In this document: one piece after another, positions 48,328 to 57,340 of the stretch | Position numbering within the stretch: position 1 is the stretch's first letter | Layout of the letters: the number at the start of each line of letters is the position of its first letter | NCBI GenBank assembly: GCA_016869975.1 | Contig: VGCZ01000025.1 | Span: 1 to 64,000 of the forward strand | Direction: 5' to 3' | Origin: Alphaproteobacteria bacterium | Lineage (GTDB): Bacteria > Pseudomonadota > Alphaproteobacteria > Reyranellales > Reyranellaceae | DNA: 64,000 nt | The notes under the pieces: model-generated | Seen by the model: only the letters and a program-made list of their open reading frames with translations | What the model was told of the DNA's origin: nothing | Database searches by the model: none | Translations under genes and position numbers: made by a program

Positions 48328-49011
48328 CTACTTGCAGGTCTCGATCTTGGGCTCGCCGTCGAGCACCGCGGCGACGCGACGGATGTCGAGGCAGCGATCG
48401 CCGATCCAGGCCAGGCCGTGCGCGAACAGGCCGAAGCGCGCCATTGTGTCGACCTTGCCCTCGATCGACGGCTGCTGCTGGGCCACGAGCCAGCCCAGGA
48501 CGAAAATGTTGGTTGTCGCGAAATCGCCCGCGACCTCGTCGCGGTTCTTGCCCCAGAGCTGGGCGTTGGCCTTCGCCGCCTTGGCCGAGGCGCCGGTCGC
48601 CTGCGCGCCGAAGCTCTCGGTCCAGCGATAGGCGGCCTCGACGGCGGCGTCCTGTCCGCCGTTGCGCGCCTTCTCCGCCCGCACCTCACCCGCGGCGTTG
48701 CGATAGGGCTTGCCGCCCACCGTGTCGCCCTCGCAGCCCATGGTGCGGCAGATCTGCACCCAGGACAGGTACTCGGCGAAGATGATCTCGGTGTTGTTGT
48801 TGTTCGCCAGGCGCCACTTGCGCGCCGTGTCCCAGCCGCGCCAGTAGAGATTGCCGGCTCGTTGGCGGCCCTCCAGCGGCGTGCCTCTCTCGATGGCGTC
48901 GAGCACGGCGCCGGCCGCCCTGGGCCATTCCGGTGGCATCTGCGCCTGGGTCGCACCCGCGCCGCAGGCCACGATCCCGGCGGCGATGATCGCCGCCCAA
49001 ATCCCTCTCAT
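48328..49011 (-). CDS. Secreted or lipoprotein of unknown function
   Basis: A 227-residue exported protein beginning MRGIWAAIIAAGIVACGAGA; the IVAC motif could be a lipobox, otherwise cleavage falls after TQAQ. The mature part is helical with Cys pairs (VQICRTMGCEG; DRCLDIRR) and no recognised family. A longer upstream frame from 49155 is rejected because it lacks a signal peptide. The gene is convergent with the diiron-protein gene and 70 bp from the secreted phosphatase gene on the same strand. Confidence 0.65.
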   Translation of the reverse strand: MRGIWAAIIAAGIVACGAGATQAQMPPEWPRAAGAVLDAIERGTPLEGRQRAGNLYWRGWDTARKWRLANNNNTEIIFAEYLSWVQICRTMGCEGDTVGGKPYRNAAGEVRAEKARNGGQDAAVEAAYRWTESFGAQATGASAKAAKANAQLWGKNRDEVAGDFATTNIFVLGWLVAQQQPSIEGKVDTMARFGLFAHGLAWIGDRCLDIRRVAAVLDGEPKIETCK

Positions 49012-49081
49012 TCGTTCCGCTCCGTCGCTCACCCGCCAGCAAGATGCGGAGCGGTCGCGGACTTGTCCAGCGCGGCGCGGG

Positions 49082-49738
49082 CTACTGGCCGGCGCGCGGC
49101 GTGCCCGACGGCGGCTGGCGATGGCGCTCGAGGAACTGCGTCCAGCTCTCGGCACGCACGCGCGCGATCATGGTGAACTTGTCGTCGCCATCGGGGCGCA
49201 CGACCATCGCTTCGCCCTCGCGCAGGAACTCGTCACCCAGCAGGCCGGCGGCGCCGCCATGGCCGACCAGCACGCGATTGGTGCCTGGCGCCGTCGGGCT
49301 CGAGAGCAGGCGCTGCAGCGTCGGCAGCTTGTCCTTGTCGCCGCGCACCGCCTCGTCGGGCGCGACGCGGCCAAAGGCCAGGCGCGCGGTGTCCATGCAG
49401 CGGCAGAACGGGCTCGCCAGCACCTCGGCCACGGGGAACTCCAATTCGCGGAACGCCTCGCCGATCATCACCGCCTGGGCGCGGCCCAGCCCGTTGAGAT
49501 TGCGCTGCCGCTCGCAGGAGCCGAAGTCGATCGGGCTGGGCTCCTGGTAGTCCGGCGTCGCGGCGTGGCGGAAGAAGATCACGAAGCCACCCTTCCGCAG
49601 CATCTCGCGCAGAACCGGCGCCTGCGGCGGCTCGACCTTGGTGTTGAAGACCGGATGCTCCTGCGCCGCCGCGCCGGCGAGGCCAGCGAGCCACAGGGCG
49701 AGCGCGAGCGTCAGGCGACGCGGCAAGGACGACGGCAT
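49082..49738 (-). CDS. Secreted histidine phosphatase family protein
   Basis: A 218-residue protein with signal peptide MPSSLPRRLTLALALWLAGL, cleaved near GAAAQ. The catalytic motif appears as FVIFFRHAATPDYQ (RHA in place of RHG), the second Arg in ASPFCRCMDTARLAFG, and the late His in NRVLVGHGGAAGLLG. It therefore has the full phosphoglycerate-mutase-like set but is exported. The substrate is unknown. It follows hspQ on the same strand and precedes a secreted protein gene, with separate short gaps. Confidence 0.85.
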   Translation of the reverse strand: MPSSLPRRLTLALALWLAGLAGAAAQEHPVFNTKVEPPQAPVLREMLRKGGFVIFFRHAATPDYQEPSPIDFGSCERQRNLNGLGRAQAVMIGEAFRELEFPVAEVLASPFCRCMDTARLAFGRVAPDEAVRGDKDKLPTLQRLLSSPTAPGTNRVLVGHGGAAGLLGDEFLREGEAMVVRPDGDDKFTMIARVRAESWTQFLERHRQPPSGTPRAGQ

Positions 49739-49803
49739 GACTGCATTCCCTCCGAAACACGGAGGATGGACCGGCGCCGACCGGTCACCGAGTCAAATTG
49801 ACG

Positions 49804-50172
49804 TCAGTGCGCCTTGATGTGGCGTGGCTCGTAGAACGAGCCGTGGAAGCCGGCGAACAGTTCGGCGATCTGGGGATGGCCCACCGGCTTGCCGGTCCCG
49901 TCGGGCAGCAGGTTCTGTTCCGAGACATAGGCGACGTAAGTGGTTTTCGCGTTCTCGGCCAGCAGGTGGTAGAAGGGCTGATCGCGCCGGGGACGCACCT
50001 CCTCCGGGATCGACATCAGCCATTCCTCGGTATTGGCGAACACCGGATCGACGTCGAAGATCACGCCGCGGAACGGATACACGCGATGCTTCACCACGTG
50101 CCCGATGCCGAACTTGGCCGTCTTCATCATTCCCTCGGGGGGCCGGCCCTGAACTGTCGCGATACGTTCCAT
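49804..50172 (-). CDS. hspQ: Heat shock protein HspQ
   Basis: A 122-residue HspQ/YccV-type protein. The core KFGIGHVVKHRVYPFRGVIF and the EEVRPRRDQPFYHLLAENAK, TTYVAYVSEQNLLPDGTGKP segments are near-diagnostic. HspQ binds hemimethylated DNA in some species and modulates Lon specificity. The start at 50172 has an AGGGGG site; ATG 50130 or 50127 would match the shorter family start. It is divergent from the CurA-like gene. Confidence 0.9.
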   Translation of the reverse strand: MERIATVQGRPPEGMMKTAKFGIGHVVKHRVYPFRGVIFDVDPVFANTEEWLMSIPEEVRPRRDQPFYHLLAENAKTTYVAYVSEQNLLPDGTGKPVGHPQIAELFAGFHGSFYEPRHIKAH

Positions 50173-50315
50173 CTTGCCCCCTAGACTGCCGCCCGATTGC
50201 GGCCGCATGGCGGCGGCCGATGTGGCGGACAGTCGTCCACCCCTAGGGAGATAATGCGCCCCGTCGGCCGACGCCGCAACGCGGCAGAACGGGCGGTTCC
50301 GAGCGGAGGAAGAGC

Positions 50316-51323
50316 ATGCGCAATCTGGAGAACCGCCTGGTTGTCCTGGCCTCCCGGCCGGTCGGCGTGCCACAGGCGGAACATTTAGCGATCAGGTCGG
50401 CGCCAGTCCCGGAGCTGGCGCCTGGCCAGATTCTGGTCGCCAACCGTTTTGTCGCCGTCGAACCGGCGATGCGCGGCTGGGTCAACGCGGCGCCGAACTA
50501 TTCGCCGCCTGTGCCGGTGGGCGACGTGATGCGGGGCTTCGGCGTGGGCGAGGTCGTGGCCTCGCGCGCCGCCAACTTCGCGGTGGGCGATCGGGTCGCC
50601 GGCTTGCTCGGCTGGCAGCGTTACGCCGTGGTCGATACCGGCGTGGCGCGCCGCGTCATCGATCGCGACCTGCCCGCATCGACGGCGCTGGGCGTGCTGG
50701 GAACCAACGGCGTGACCGCCTATTGGGGTCTGCTCGGCGTCGGCCTTCCCAAGGCGGGCGACACCGTCGTGGTCTCGACCGCGGCTGGTTCGGTGGGCTC
50801 GGCGGTCGGCCAGATCGCCAAGCTCAAGGGCTGCCGTACCGTGGGCATCGCCGGCGGCGCCGAGAAGGTCCGCCAGTGCCTGGAAGAATTCGGCTTCGAC
50901 GCGGCGATCGACTATCGCGCGGCCGACTTGGCGGCGGCGCTGGACGCGGCCTGCCCCGGAGGGATCGACGTTTACTTCGACAACACCAGCGGCCGCATCT
51001 CCGAGACGATCTGGCCGCGCCTGGCGCTGCGCGCGCGTGTCGTGATCTGCGGCACGGCCTCGATCGTCAACTGGGATCCCTGGCCGACGGGGCCACGCGT
51101 GGAGCGTCACCTTCTGGTCAGGCGGGCGCGGATGGAGGGCTTCCTGCTCTTCGACTGGATGGACCGCTATGAAGAGGCGGTGCGCGACCTCGCGGGCTGG
51201 GTGCGCGGCGGCCGACTGCGCTATCGCGAGCACATCCTGCGTGGCTTCGAAGCGGCGCCCGACGCCATCGCCATGCTCTATCGCGGCGAGAATTCCGGCA
51301 AGCTCCTGATCGAAGTGAATTGA
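50316..51323 (+). CDS. NADP-dependent oxidoreductase, MDR superfamily (CurA/LTB4DH type)
   Basis: A 335-residue medium-chain reductase without the catalytic zinc ligands. The N-terminal substrate half includes FVAVEPAMRGWVNAAPNYSP, typical of the leukotriene B4 dehydrogenase/CurA branch. The nucleotide-binding half starts VVVSTAAGSVGSAVGQIAKL, and GIDVYFDNTSGRISETIW is conserved. It reduces alpha,beta-unsaturated ketones or similar double bonds with NADPH. An AGGAAGAGC site precedes the ATG. Confidence 0.9.
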   Translation: MRNLENRLVVLASRPVGVPQAEHLAIRSAPVPELAPGQILVANRFVAVEPAMRGWVNAAPNYSPPVPVGDVMRGFGVGEVVASRAANFAVGDRVAGLLGWQRYAVVDTGVARRVIDRDLPASTALGVLGTNGVTAYWGLLGVGLPKAGDTVVVSTAAGSVGSAVGQIAKLKGCRTVGIAGGAEKVRQCLEEFGFDAAIDYRAADLAAALDAACPGGIDVYFDNTSGRISETIWPRLALRARVVICGTASIVNWDPWPTGPRVERHLLVRRARMEGFLLFDWMDRYEEAVRDLAGWVRGGRLRYREHILRGFEAAPDAIAMLYRGENSGKLLIEVN

Positions 51324-51375
51324 CGATGGGGGAGACCGGTGGTGCTGTCGCGCCGAGGTCTCAAGGAGACACGGT

Positions 51376-52227
51376 TTGGCGGATCTGTCGGTGACATTCT
51401 GGGGCGTGCGCGGCTCGATCGCCTGCGCCGGCCCCGAATACGTGCGCTACGGCGGCAATACGTCGTGCGTCGAAGTCATGGCCGGCGGCCGCCGTCTGAT
51501 CTTCGACGCCGGCACTGGCATACGCAAGCTGGGCAACCGAATCTGCGAGGCGGGCGATACGACCGAGAGCGAGGTCTTTTTCAGCCACACCCACCTCGAC
51601 CATATCGTGGGCTTGAGCTTCTTCGCGCCGCTGGCGCGCAACGGCCACAAGGTGCGCCTGTCGGCGGGCCACCTCGCGCCCGACCTCACCCTGGAGCAGG
51701 TGGTGCGCCACACCATGGCCGCGCCGCTCTATCCGGTCACGATGGACATCTTCGCCGCCAAGATCGAGTTCCGCGACTTCGTCAGCGGCGACACGCTGCG
51801 GCCGGCGCCCGGCGTCACCGTGCGGACCACGTCGCTCAACCATCCCAACGGCGCCACCGGCTATCGTGTCGAGCACGCCGGCAAATCGATCTGCTACATC
51901 ACCGATACCGAGCATCGGCCGGGCGAGCGCGACGCCAAGATCGTCGAGCTCTGTCGCGGCGCCGACATCATGATCTACGACAGCAGCTACACCGACGAGG
52001 AATATCCACGCTACCGGGGCTGGGGGCACTCGACCTGGCAGGAAGGCATGCGCATCGCCGACGAAGCCGGTGTCGGCACCTTGGCGATCTTCCACCACGA
52101 CCCCTCGCATGACGACGAGGCGATGGATCGCATCGTCGCCGAGGCGATGGCGGCGCGGCCCGGCACGACCGCGGCCGGCCTGCCGCGCATCCTGGCGGCG
52201 CGCGAAGGCGTGACCCTGGCGCCCTGA
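51376..52227 (+). CDS. MBL-fold metallo-hydrolase
   Basis: A 283-residue beta-lactamase-fold hydrolase. It starts at TTG 51376, seven bases after AAGGAGA. The opening VTFWGVRGSIACAGPEYVRY, the metal motif FFSHTHLDHIVGLSFF (HxHxDH), and later metal residues near YITDTEH and FHHDPSHDD fit the PhnP-like/cyclic-phosphodiesterase branch of the fold. The substrate is unknown. Its stop overlaps the methyltransferase start (TGATG). Confidence 0.88.
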   Translation: MADLSVTFWGVRGSIACAGPEYVRYGGNTSCVEVMAGGRRLIFDAGTGIRKLGNRICEAGDTTESEVFFSHTHLDHIVGLSFFAPLARNGHKVRLSAGHLAPDLTLEQVVRHTMAAPLYPVTMDIFAAKIEFRDFVSGDTLRPAPGVTVRTTSLNHPNGATGYRVEHAGKSICYITDTEHRPGERDAKIVELCRGADIMIYDSSYTDEEYPRYRGWGHSTWQEGMRIADEAGVGTLAIFHHDPSHDDEAMDRIVAEAMAARPGTTAAGLPRILAAREGVTLAP

Positions 52228-53075
52228 TGCTTTGGCGCTGCCTGCGACTGGGCCTGCCGACTCTCCTGGGCCTTCAGCGGCGCGGCTGGTTCATCCCCTA
52301 TCGCTACGCCGCGACCCTGCCGGCCACCGGCGGATCGCCGCCCTATGCGGCGATCGAGACCTTGTTCGCTGCCCGCCACGAATCGTTCGAGGCGGTGCTC
52401 GACCTGATCGACGCCGCTGGGCCGGCGTTCGAGGCGATCGCGCGAAAGGACATGCCGGCCGATTGGTCGGGCCCGGCGCCGCGCTTCGATCAGGCCTGGT
52501 TCCCCACGCTCGACGCCTGTGCCGCCTTCGCGCTGGTGCGTCAGCGCAAGCCGGCGCGCATCGTCGAAATCGGCTCCGGCCATTCGACGCGCTTTCTCGC
52601 GGCGGCGCTCGGCGATGGCGCGATCACCGCGATCGACCCGGCACCGCGCGCCGACATCGCCCGCCTGCCGCGGGTCACCATCGTGCCACGCACGGTCCAC
52701 GACGCCGATCCCCAGGTGTTCGCGGCGCTGCGTGCGGGCGATCTGCTGTTCATCGATTCGAGCCATATCCTGATGCCGGGCAGCGACGTCGACCTGCTGT
52801 TCGGCCGCGTCCTGCCGATGCTGCCGTCCGGCGTCCTGGTGCACATCCACGACATCGCCCTGCCCGACGACTACCCGCCCGCCTGGGCGTGGCGGAACTA
52901 CAACGAGCAGCAGGGCGTGATCCCGCTGTTGCTGTCGGGTGGCTGGGAGACGCTGTTCTCGTCGGCCTATGCCGCGACGCGCCTGGCCGACCGTGTCGGC
53001 CGAAGCGTGGCGGCGCGCTTGCCGCGCCACCCGCAGGGCTGGTCGACCAGCCTGTGGCTGCGCAAGCAGCCATAG
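52227..53075 (+). CDS. Class I SAM-dependent methyltransferase
   Basis: A 282-residue protein with a C-terminal methyltransferase core: motif I is RIVEIGSGHSTRFLAAALGD, followed by ITAIDPAPRADIARL and DLLFIDSSHI. This is the Methyltransf_24/class-I Rossmann type found in sugar- or cell-envelope-related loci. The N-terminal ~100 residues have no recognised domain and may bind the acceptor. It overlaps the MBL-fold gene by 1 bp and precedes an adenylate cyclase gene by 57 bp. Confidence 0.82.
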   Translation: MLWRCLRLGLPTLLGLQRRGWFIPYRYAATLPATGGSPPYAAIETLFAARHESFEAVLDLIDAAGPAFEAIARKDMPADWSGPAPRFDQAWFPTLDACAAFALVRQRKPARIVEIGSGHSTRFLAAALGDGAITAIDPAPRADIARLPRVTIVPRTVHDADPQVFAALRAGDLLFIDSSHILMPGSDVDLLFGRVLPMLPSGVLVHIHDIALPDDYPPAWAWRNYNEQQGVIPLLLSGGWETLFSSAYAATRLADRVGRSVAARLPRHPQGWSTSLWLRKQP

Positions 53076-53132
53076 CGAAGAACTATCGAAACTGCGATCC
53101 CGCGTGATCGGCGAAGCGCGTAGAGTGCAGCG

Positions 53133-54536
53133 ATGAGGGCGGTGTTGAACTGGGTGTTCGACGGCGGCGTCGACCGCGCGCCGCCGGCGCGCGTGTTGGA
53201 GCGTATCCGCGCGCAGCAGGAACGCAGCGAGATTCTGGTGAGCGTGGCGCAGCTGCTCGCGGCGCTGTTCTTCGCCGTGCTCTACCACGCCGCGCCGATG
53301 GCGCAGGGCAGCCTGCAGAACGTCTATATCATCAGGGGCATCGACCTGATCGACGGCATCCTGGCGATCTATGCGACGCTCACCTTGATCCGACTGAGCC
53401 TCGCTCTGGGCCATCTGCTGCGGCCATGGATGCTGTACGCCTCTGTCGTGCTCGATGTGGGGCTGCTGATGACGGTGATCTGGAGCTTCCACCTCAAATA
53501 TGGACAGCCGCCGGCCTTCTATCTCAAGGCGCCGACCTTCGCCTATGTCTTCATCTTCATCGCCCTGCGCGCCTTGCGCTTCGAGGCGCGCTTCGTGCTC
53601 TTCGCCGGCGCCATGGCGGCGCTGGGCTGGCTGGTCCTGGTGGCCTTCGCGGCGGGCGCCACCGAGATGTGGGGCTACAATGTCGGTCGCCCGTCGGACT
53701 GCGCCGCTCATCCCTGTCGCACCGGCGACTACGTCAAGTATGTCCGCACCGACTTCATCCTCTACGGCGCCGAGATCGACCGCCTGGTGACCATCGCGGT
53801 CGTCACCCTGGTCCTGGCGCTGGCGATATCGCGCGCCCGGCGTCTGCTGATTCGCGCCGCCACCGAGCAGGTCGCCGCGCATGATCTGTCGCGCTTCCTG
53901 GCGCCCGAGGTGGCCGAGCGCATCCGCCGCAGCGAGATGGCGATCGCGCCGGGGGAGGGCGAGCTGCGCGACGCGGCCATCCTCACCACCGACCTGCGCG
54001 GCTTCACCCGGCTGTCGACGACGATGGAGCCCGACGCGGTGATGCGGCTCTTGCAGGAGTATCAGGGGCGCGTCTGTCCGGCCATCCTCGCGGCCGGCGG
54101 CAGCATCGACAAGTTTCTCGGCGACGGCATCCTGTCCTCCTTCGGCGCGGCGCGGCCGACCAACACCTACGCCGCCGACGCCTTGCGCGCCGCCGACGCC
54201 GTGCTGGCGACGGTGGCCGCCTGGAACGCCGACCGCGCGGTCGCCGGGCAGCCCCCCATACGCGTCGGCCTCGCCATCGCCTCGGGCCGCGTGGTGTTCG
54301 GCGCGGTAGGCGATGGTGACCGGCTGGAGTACACGGTGATCGGCGACGCGGTGAACCTCGCCGCCAAGCTCGAGAAGCACACCAAGGAGGAGGCGGTGCC
54401 GGCGCTTACCGACAGCACCACCTACGACCTCGCCGTGGCGCAAGGCTATGTCCCACCGACGCCGGGCGAACGGCGGGCGAACCGCGTGGTGGGCGGCGTG
54501 GCGACGCCGCTCGATCTGGTGATCCTCGCCCCGTGA
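53133..54536 (+). CDS. Membrane-anchored class III adenylate cyclase
   Basis: A 467-residue membrane cyclase. About six helices fill residues 30-235 (for example VSVAQLLAALFFAVLYHAAP and VLFAGAMAALGWLVLVAFAA). The catalytic domain is at ~280-440, with metal Asp in AILTTDLRGFTRLSTTME, the second Asp in GSIDKFLGDGILSSFG, and the transition-state Asn in LEYTVIGDAVNLAAKLEKH. The Lys in DKFLGDG and Thr in YTVIGD favour ATP over GTP. It would make cAMP in response to an unknown membrane signal. No cAMP-binding gene is nearby. Confidence 0.9.
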   Translation: MRAVLNWVFDGGVDRAPPARVLERIRAQQERSEILVSVAQLLAALFFAVLYHAAPMAQGSLQNVYIIRGIDLIDGILAIYATLTLIRLSLALGHLLRPWMLYASVVLDVGLLMTVIWSFHLKYGQPPAFYLKAPTFAYVFIFIALRALRFEARFVLFAGAMAALGWLVLVAFAAGATEMWGYNVGRPSDCAAHPCRTGDYVKYVRTDFILYGAEIDRLVTIAVVTLVLALAISRARRLLIRAATEQVAAHDLSRFLAPEVAERIRRSEMAIAPGEGELRDAAILTTDLRGFTRLSTTMEPDAVMRLLQEYQGRVCPAILAAGGSIDKFLGDGILSSFGAARPTNTYAADALRAADAVLATVAAWNADRAVAGQPPIRVGLAIASGRVVFGAVGDGDRLEYTVIGDAVNLAAKLEKHTKEEAVPALTDSTTYDLAVAQGYVPPTPGERRANRVVGGVATPLDLVILAP

Positions 54537-54663
54537 TCGCCCTTTTTCTGGCGCCAGATACCGACCGTGACCGGCCGCCACTCGTCTTGCCCTTTGAAGG
54601 GCCTCCGCTTATGTAGGTTAGGGCCACGGCGAGCACGGGGCGTCACGGCCGGCGAGGTCTCCC

Positions 54664-55356
54664 ATGGGCAGCCACATCGAAATCATCCTGATCGCCTTGG
54701 TCGCGATCTTCCTGGTGTTGCGCTTACGTTCTGTTCTCGGGCGCCGCACGGGGAATGAGCGGCCGCCGACGCAAGATCCGTTCGCGCCACCCGCCCCGAC
54801 ACCCGAGGCGCGGCGCGACAACGGCAATGTCGTGCAACTGCCTCGGCCCAACGGCGAGCCGCTGGCGCCACCGCGGTCCGCCGGTCAGGGGCGTGTCGCC
54901 CCCGAGGCTGCCGCAGGCATCGAGGCGATCCGCAAGGCCGATCGGAGCTTCGACCCGCAGGGCTTCGTGGGCGGCGCGCGGGCGGCTTTCGAGATGATCG
55001 TCGGTGCCTTCGCCAAAGGTGACCTCGTGAGCCTGCGGCCGCTGCTCGACGACGCCACCTTCGCCAGCTTCGAGACCGCCGTGAAGGACCGTCAGGCCCA
55101 GGGGCGGGTGCTGGAAACCAGCTTGATCGGCTTCGATTCGACCGAGCTGGTGCGAGCAGAGCTGCGCGGCAGCGTGGCGCATGTGACCATGCGGTTCGTC
55201 ACCGAACAGATCAATGTCACGCGCGGTGCCGACGGCCTGGTGGTCGACGGCAACCCCAACGCGGTCGAGCGCGTGACCGACCTTTGGACCTTCGCGCGCG
55301 ACACGCGCTCCGACAATCCGAACTGGCTGCTGGTCGGCACCGATACAGAGGGCTGA
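54664..55356 (+). CDS. Tim44-domain membrane-anchored protein (TimA)
   Basis: A 230-residue protein with one N-terminal helix (HIEIILIALVAIFLVLRLRS), a Pro-rich spacer, and a Tim44-like domain at ~85-228 (FVGGARAAFEMIVGAFAKGD, ALRPLL-type helix, and VERVTDLWTFARDTRSDNPN near the end). Bacterial TimA homologues sit at the inner membrane and are related to the mitochondrial import motor subunit Tim44. It precedes mltA, as in other alphaproteobacteria. Confidence 0.9.
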   Translation: MGSHIEIILIALVAIFLVLRLRSVLGRRTGNERPPTQDPFAPPAPTPEARRDNGNVVQLPRPNGEPLAPPRSAGQGRVAPEAAAGIEAIRKADRSFDPQGFVGGARAAFEMIVGAFAKGDLVSLRPLLDDATFASFETAVKDRQAQGRVLETSLIGFDSTELVRAELRGSVAHVTMRFVTEQINVTRGADGLVVDGNPNAVERVTDLWTFARDTRSDNPNWLLVGTDTEG

Positions 55357-55444
55357 AAACAGGGTTCCATCCGGCCCTGTGACGTGGAATCGTCGGCGGT
55401 CCTCTGGTTGTCCGAACCGGGACCCCCCTGTCCGGGAGACATAT

Positions 55445-56551
55445 TTGGCAATCGCAGCTCCACGTTGGGTGTTCGGCGCCCTCGCTTTGGCCGCGTTGGC
55501 GGGTTGTACCGGCGTCGAAGGCGCCGGAGGCGAGCGCACGACCCGGCCGAGCTTGGCGCCCGTCGCCTTCACTGAGCTGCCGGGCTGGCGCGACGACAAC
55601 CTCGCCGAAGCCCTTGTGGCCTTCCGCCGCTCCTGCCCGCGGCTGACCGCGGGCGACACGCGTATCGTCGCCGACAATGGCGAGCGGCGCACCACCGCCG
55701 ACGAATGGAAGCGCGTCTGCCAGCGGGCCGAGCAGGTGCGCGACCCGCGCGGCGCGCGGACGTTCCTTGAGCAGAATTTCCAGGCTTTTGCGGTCGGCGG
55801 TCAGGGGGTCGAGCCCAAGTACACGGCCTATTACGAGCCCGATCTGCGCGGCAGTAAGGCGCCGTCGCGCCGCTTCACCATCCCCATCTACAAGAAGCCG
55901 CCCGACCTGCAGGGCGGCAATCCGTACCTGACCCGCGCCGAGATCGAGAACGGCGCGCTACGCGGCAAGGGTCTGGAGATCGCCTGGGTCGAGGATCCCA
56001 TCGGTCTGTTCGAGATGCAGATCCAGGGCGGTGGTCGCATCGCGCTGATCGAGGGCGGGTCGCTGCGGCTCGGCTTCGACGGCACCAATAACCGGCCCTA
56101 TACCGCGATCGGCAAGGTGCTGGCCGACGAGGGCGCGATCCCCAGGGACCAGGTCACCGCCCAAAGCATCCGCAAATGGCTGCAGGCCAATCCGCAGCGC
56201 TCGCGCGACGTCATGCGCCGCAACGAGCGGTATGTGTTCTTCAAGGACACCAAAGGGGCGGGTCCGGTCGGCGCGCAGGGCGTGACCTTGACCTCCGGTC
56301 GCAGCCTCGCGATCGACGCCGCCGTGATGTCCTACGGCATCCCGGTCTATGTCGACACGATGCGACCCGGCGCGGCCGGCGGCGCCAGAACGCCCTATCG
56401 CCGCCTGATGGTGGCGCAGGATACCGGCGGCGACATCAAGGGGCCCGGCCGCGGCGACATCTATCTCGGCTCGGGCAACGCCATCGGCGATGTCGCCGGC
56501 CGCTTCAACAGCGGCGGGCGCATGTTTGTGCTTTTGCCGAAGAAGAACTGA
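55445..56551 (+). CDS. mltA: Membrane-bound lytic murein transglycosylase A
   Basis: A 368-residue lipoprotein beginning at TTG 55445 after GGGAGA, with the lipobox region GALALAALAGCTG (Cys ~20). The MltA barrel (VEPKYTAYYEPDLRGS, then KGLEIAWVEDPIGLFEMQIQ) and the terminal 3D domain (MVAQDTGGDIKGPGRGDIYL, GSGNAIGDVAGRF) contain the catalytic Asp expected in DTGGDIKG. It cleaves peptidoglycan glycan strands to anhydro-muropeptides at the outer membrane. It follows timA and is immediately followed by lutA. Confidence 0.93.
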   Translation: MAIAAPRWVFGALALAALAGCTGVEGAGGERTTRPSLAPVAFTELPGWRDDNLAEALVAFRRSCPRLTAGDTRIVADNGERRTTADEWKRVCQRAEQVRDPRGARTFLEQNFQAFAVGGQGVEPKYTAYYEPDLRGSKAPSRRFTIPIYKKPPDLQGGNPYLTRAEIENGALRGKGLEIAWVEDPIGLFEMQIQGGGRIALIEGGSLRLGFDGTNNRPYTAIGKVLADEGAIPRDQVTAQSIRKWLQANPQRSRDVMRRNERYVFFKDTKGAGPVGAQGVTLTSGRSLAIDAAVMSYGIPVYVDTMRPGAAGGARTPYRRLMVAQDTGGDIKGPGRGDIYLGSGNAIGDVAGRFNSGGRMFVLLPKKN

Positions 56552-56557
56552 TTTCAG

Positions 56558-57340
56558 ATGCGTCATACGCAACGGCCGGGCGCCGGCCTCGATGTCGCGT
56601 TGTTCGTGACCTGCCTCGTCGACATGTTCCGCCCCTCGGTCGGCTTCGCCGCCGCGAAGCTGCTGGAGGATGCCGGCTGCCGCGTCGTGGTGCCCGAGGC
56701 CCAGACCTGCTGCGGCCAGCCGGCCTATAATTCCGGTGATCGCGCCGACGCCACCGACATCGCCCGCCGCGTGATCGAGGCGTTCGAAGGCTACGACTAC
56801 GTCGTGGCGCCATCGGGTTCCTGCGGCGGCATGATCTCGCATCACTATCCGGCGCTGTTCGCCGACGATCCCGACATGAAGGCGCGCGCCGAGGCGCTGG
56901 CGTCGCGCACGCACGAGCTCACCAGCTTCCTGGTCGACGTGCTGGGCGTCATGCCCGCCGCGACGCGCTGCGACGCGACCGCGACGTACCACGATTCCTG
57001 CTCGGGCCTGCGCGAGCTGGGCGTCAAGGCGCAGCCGCGCCGACTGCTCGCCGGTGTCGAGGGCCTGAAGCTGGTCGAGATGAAGGGCGCTGAGGTCTGC
57101 TGCGGCTTCGGCGGCACGTTCTGCGTGAAGTATCCGGATATCTCCAACGCCATGCTCGACGACAAGATCGCCGACATCGCCGCGACCGGCGCCGACACGC
57201 TGCTGGCCGGCGATATGGGCTGTTTGCTGAACATGGCCGGCAAGCTCTCGCGCGAGGGACGGCCGGTGAAGGTGCGGCACGTCGCCGAAGTGATCGCCGG
57301 CATGGCCGACGAGCCGGCGATCGGCGAGCCGTCGGCATGA
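56558..57340 (+). CDS. lutA: L-lactate oxidation complex Fe-S protein LutA
   Basis: A 260-residue Cys-rich protein with two CCG-type domains: VALFVTCLVDMFRPSVG, AQTCCGQPAYNSG, and VAPSGSCGGMISHH in the first, and YHDSCSGLRELGV, GAEVCCGFGGTFCVKY in the second. This is the LutA/YkgE protein of the LutABC lactate dehydrogenase. It starts 6 bp after mltA and overlaps lutB (ATGA). Confidence 0.93.
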   Translation: MRHTQRPGAGLDVALFVTCLVDMFRPSVGFAAAKLLEDAGCRVVVPEAQTCCGQPAYNSGDRADATDIARRVIEAFEGYDYVVAPSGSCGGMISHHYPALFADDPDMKARAEALASRTHELTSFLVDVLGVMPAATRCDATATYHDSCSGLRELGVKAQPRRLLAGVEGLKLVEMKGAEVCCGFGGTFCVKYPDISNAMLDDKIADIAATGADTLLAGDMGCLLNMAGKLSREGRPVKVRHVAEVIAGMADEPAIGEPSA

